Assembly: GCF_018688315.1 (NCBI RefSeq)
Contig: NZ_CP061315.1
Coordinates: 248,001-312,000 of the forward strand
Length of the DNA: 64,000 bases
Direction of reading: 5' to 3'
From: Polynucleobacter sp. AP-Kolm-20A-A1
GTDB taxonomy: Bacteria > Pseudomonadota > Gammaproteobacteria > Burkholderiales > Burkholderiaceae
Both the position numbers and the translations under genes were made by a program. Below are positions 63,926 through 64,000 of this stretch, one piece after another; position 1 is the first letter of the stretch, and every line of letters begins with the position of its first letter. The notes under the pieces were generated by a model. The model ran no database searches. It had not been told where the DNA came from and was given only the letters and a program-made list of their open reading frames with translations.

Positions 63926-64000
63926 TTTATGAAGATGGTCTTTTTATTGCGTTTTAGATAGACATCTTAATATTCATTTTTAAGCATTAAAAAATAAATA

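Overview
The window looks like a chromosome segment of a free-living betaproteobacterium of the family Burkholderiaceae, most like Polynucleobacter. This is inferred from moderate-to-low GC and from gene orders typical of that group: tolQ-tolR-tolA-tolB-pal-cpoB-queC, exbB-exbD-lpxK-trm112-kdsB-adk, and ribBX-ribH-nusB. No rRNA, tRNA, CRISPR array or transposase was recognised. Three toxin-antitoxin loci (one broken) are the only clear mobile-type cargo.

Left glycan block (1-7.3 kb): a GT11 fucosyltransferase runs off the left edge on the minus strand. A GT10 fucosyltransferase, a GT69-like transferase, the complete dTDP-L-rhamnose set (rfbBDAC) and heptosyltransferase waaC follow on the plus strand. 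Housekeeping and envelope core (7.3-42 kb): TolC, UppP, a DUF2721 protein, UDP-xylose synthase, TrmB and GabD; then nusB-ribH-ribBX, divergent from four minor-pilin-like genes that lead into ribD-ribE; a RelE/Phd module; queC and the Tol-Pal operon, divergent from glyA-nrdR; a HigBA-type module; a short GDP-mannose dehydratase paralogue with adk, kdsB, trm112, lpxK, exbD and exbB; then xseA, an orphan antitoxin with a truncated toxin, murB, yajQ, xerD, plsY, a MAPEG protein, folE with a lysine-rich tail, a small porin-like protein, a lipoprotein, a HiPIP behind a perfect Fur-type palindrome, and an HPP protein.

Right glycan block (42-64 kb): a DUF5672 gene with a 47-residue companion; manC-gmd-fcl, which makes the GDP-L-fucose that the two fucosyltransferases at the left edge would use; a GT87-like membrane protein, an FkbM methyltransferase and an exostosin-like transferase. 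After a structured leader comes a tightly coupled plus-strand run: rfbF-rfbG-rfbH (CDP-4-keto-3,6-dideoxyglucose), an SDR, an AroB-like cyclase, a thiamine-diphosphate carboligase, a NeuB-like synthase, an epimerase, GtrA, a GtrB-like transferase and three very AT-rich membrane proteins.

The best candidate for an undescribed system is the run from 50.2 to 63.9 kb. rfbFGH beside a ThDP carboligase recalls yersiniose (branched 3,6-dideoxyhexose) biosynthesis. An AroB-like cyclase and a PEP-condensing NeuB-like enzyme in the same coupled operon are not part of that pathway, and suggest an unusual branched or carbocyclic sugar that is then attached by a Gtr-type membrane system.
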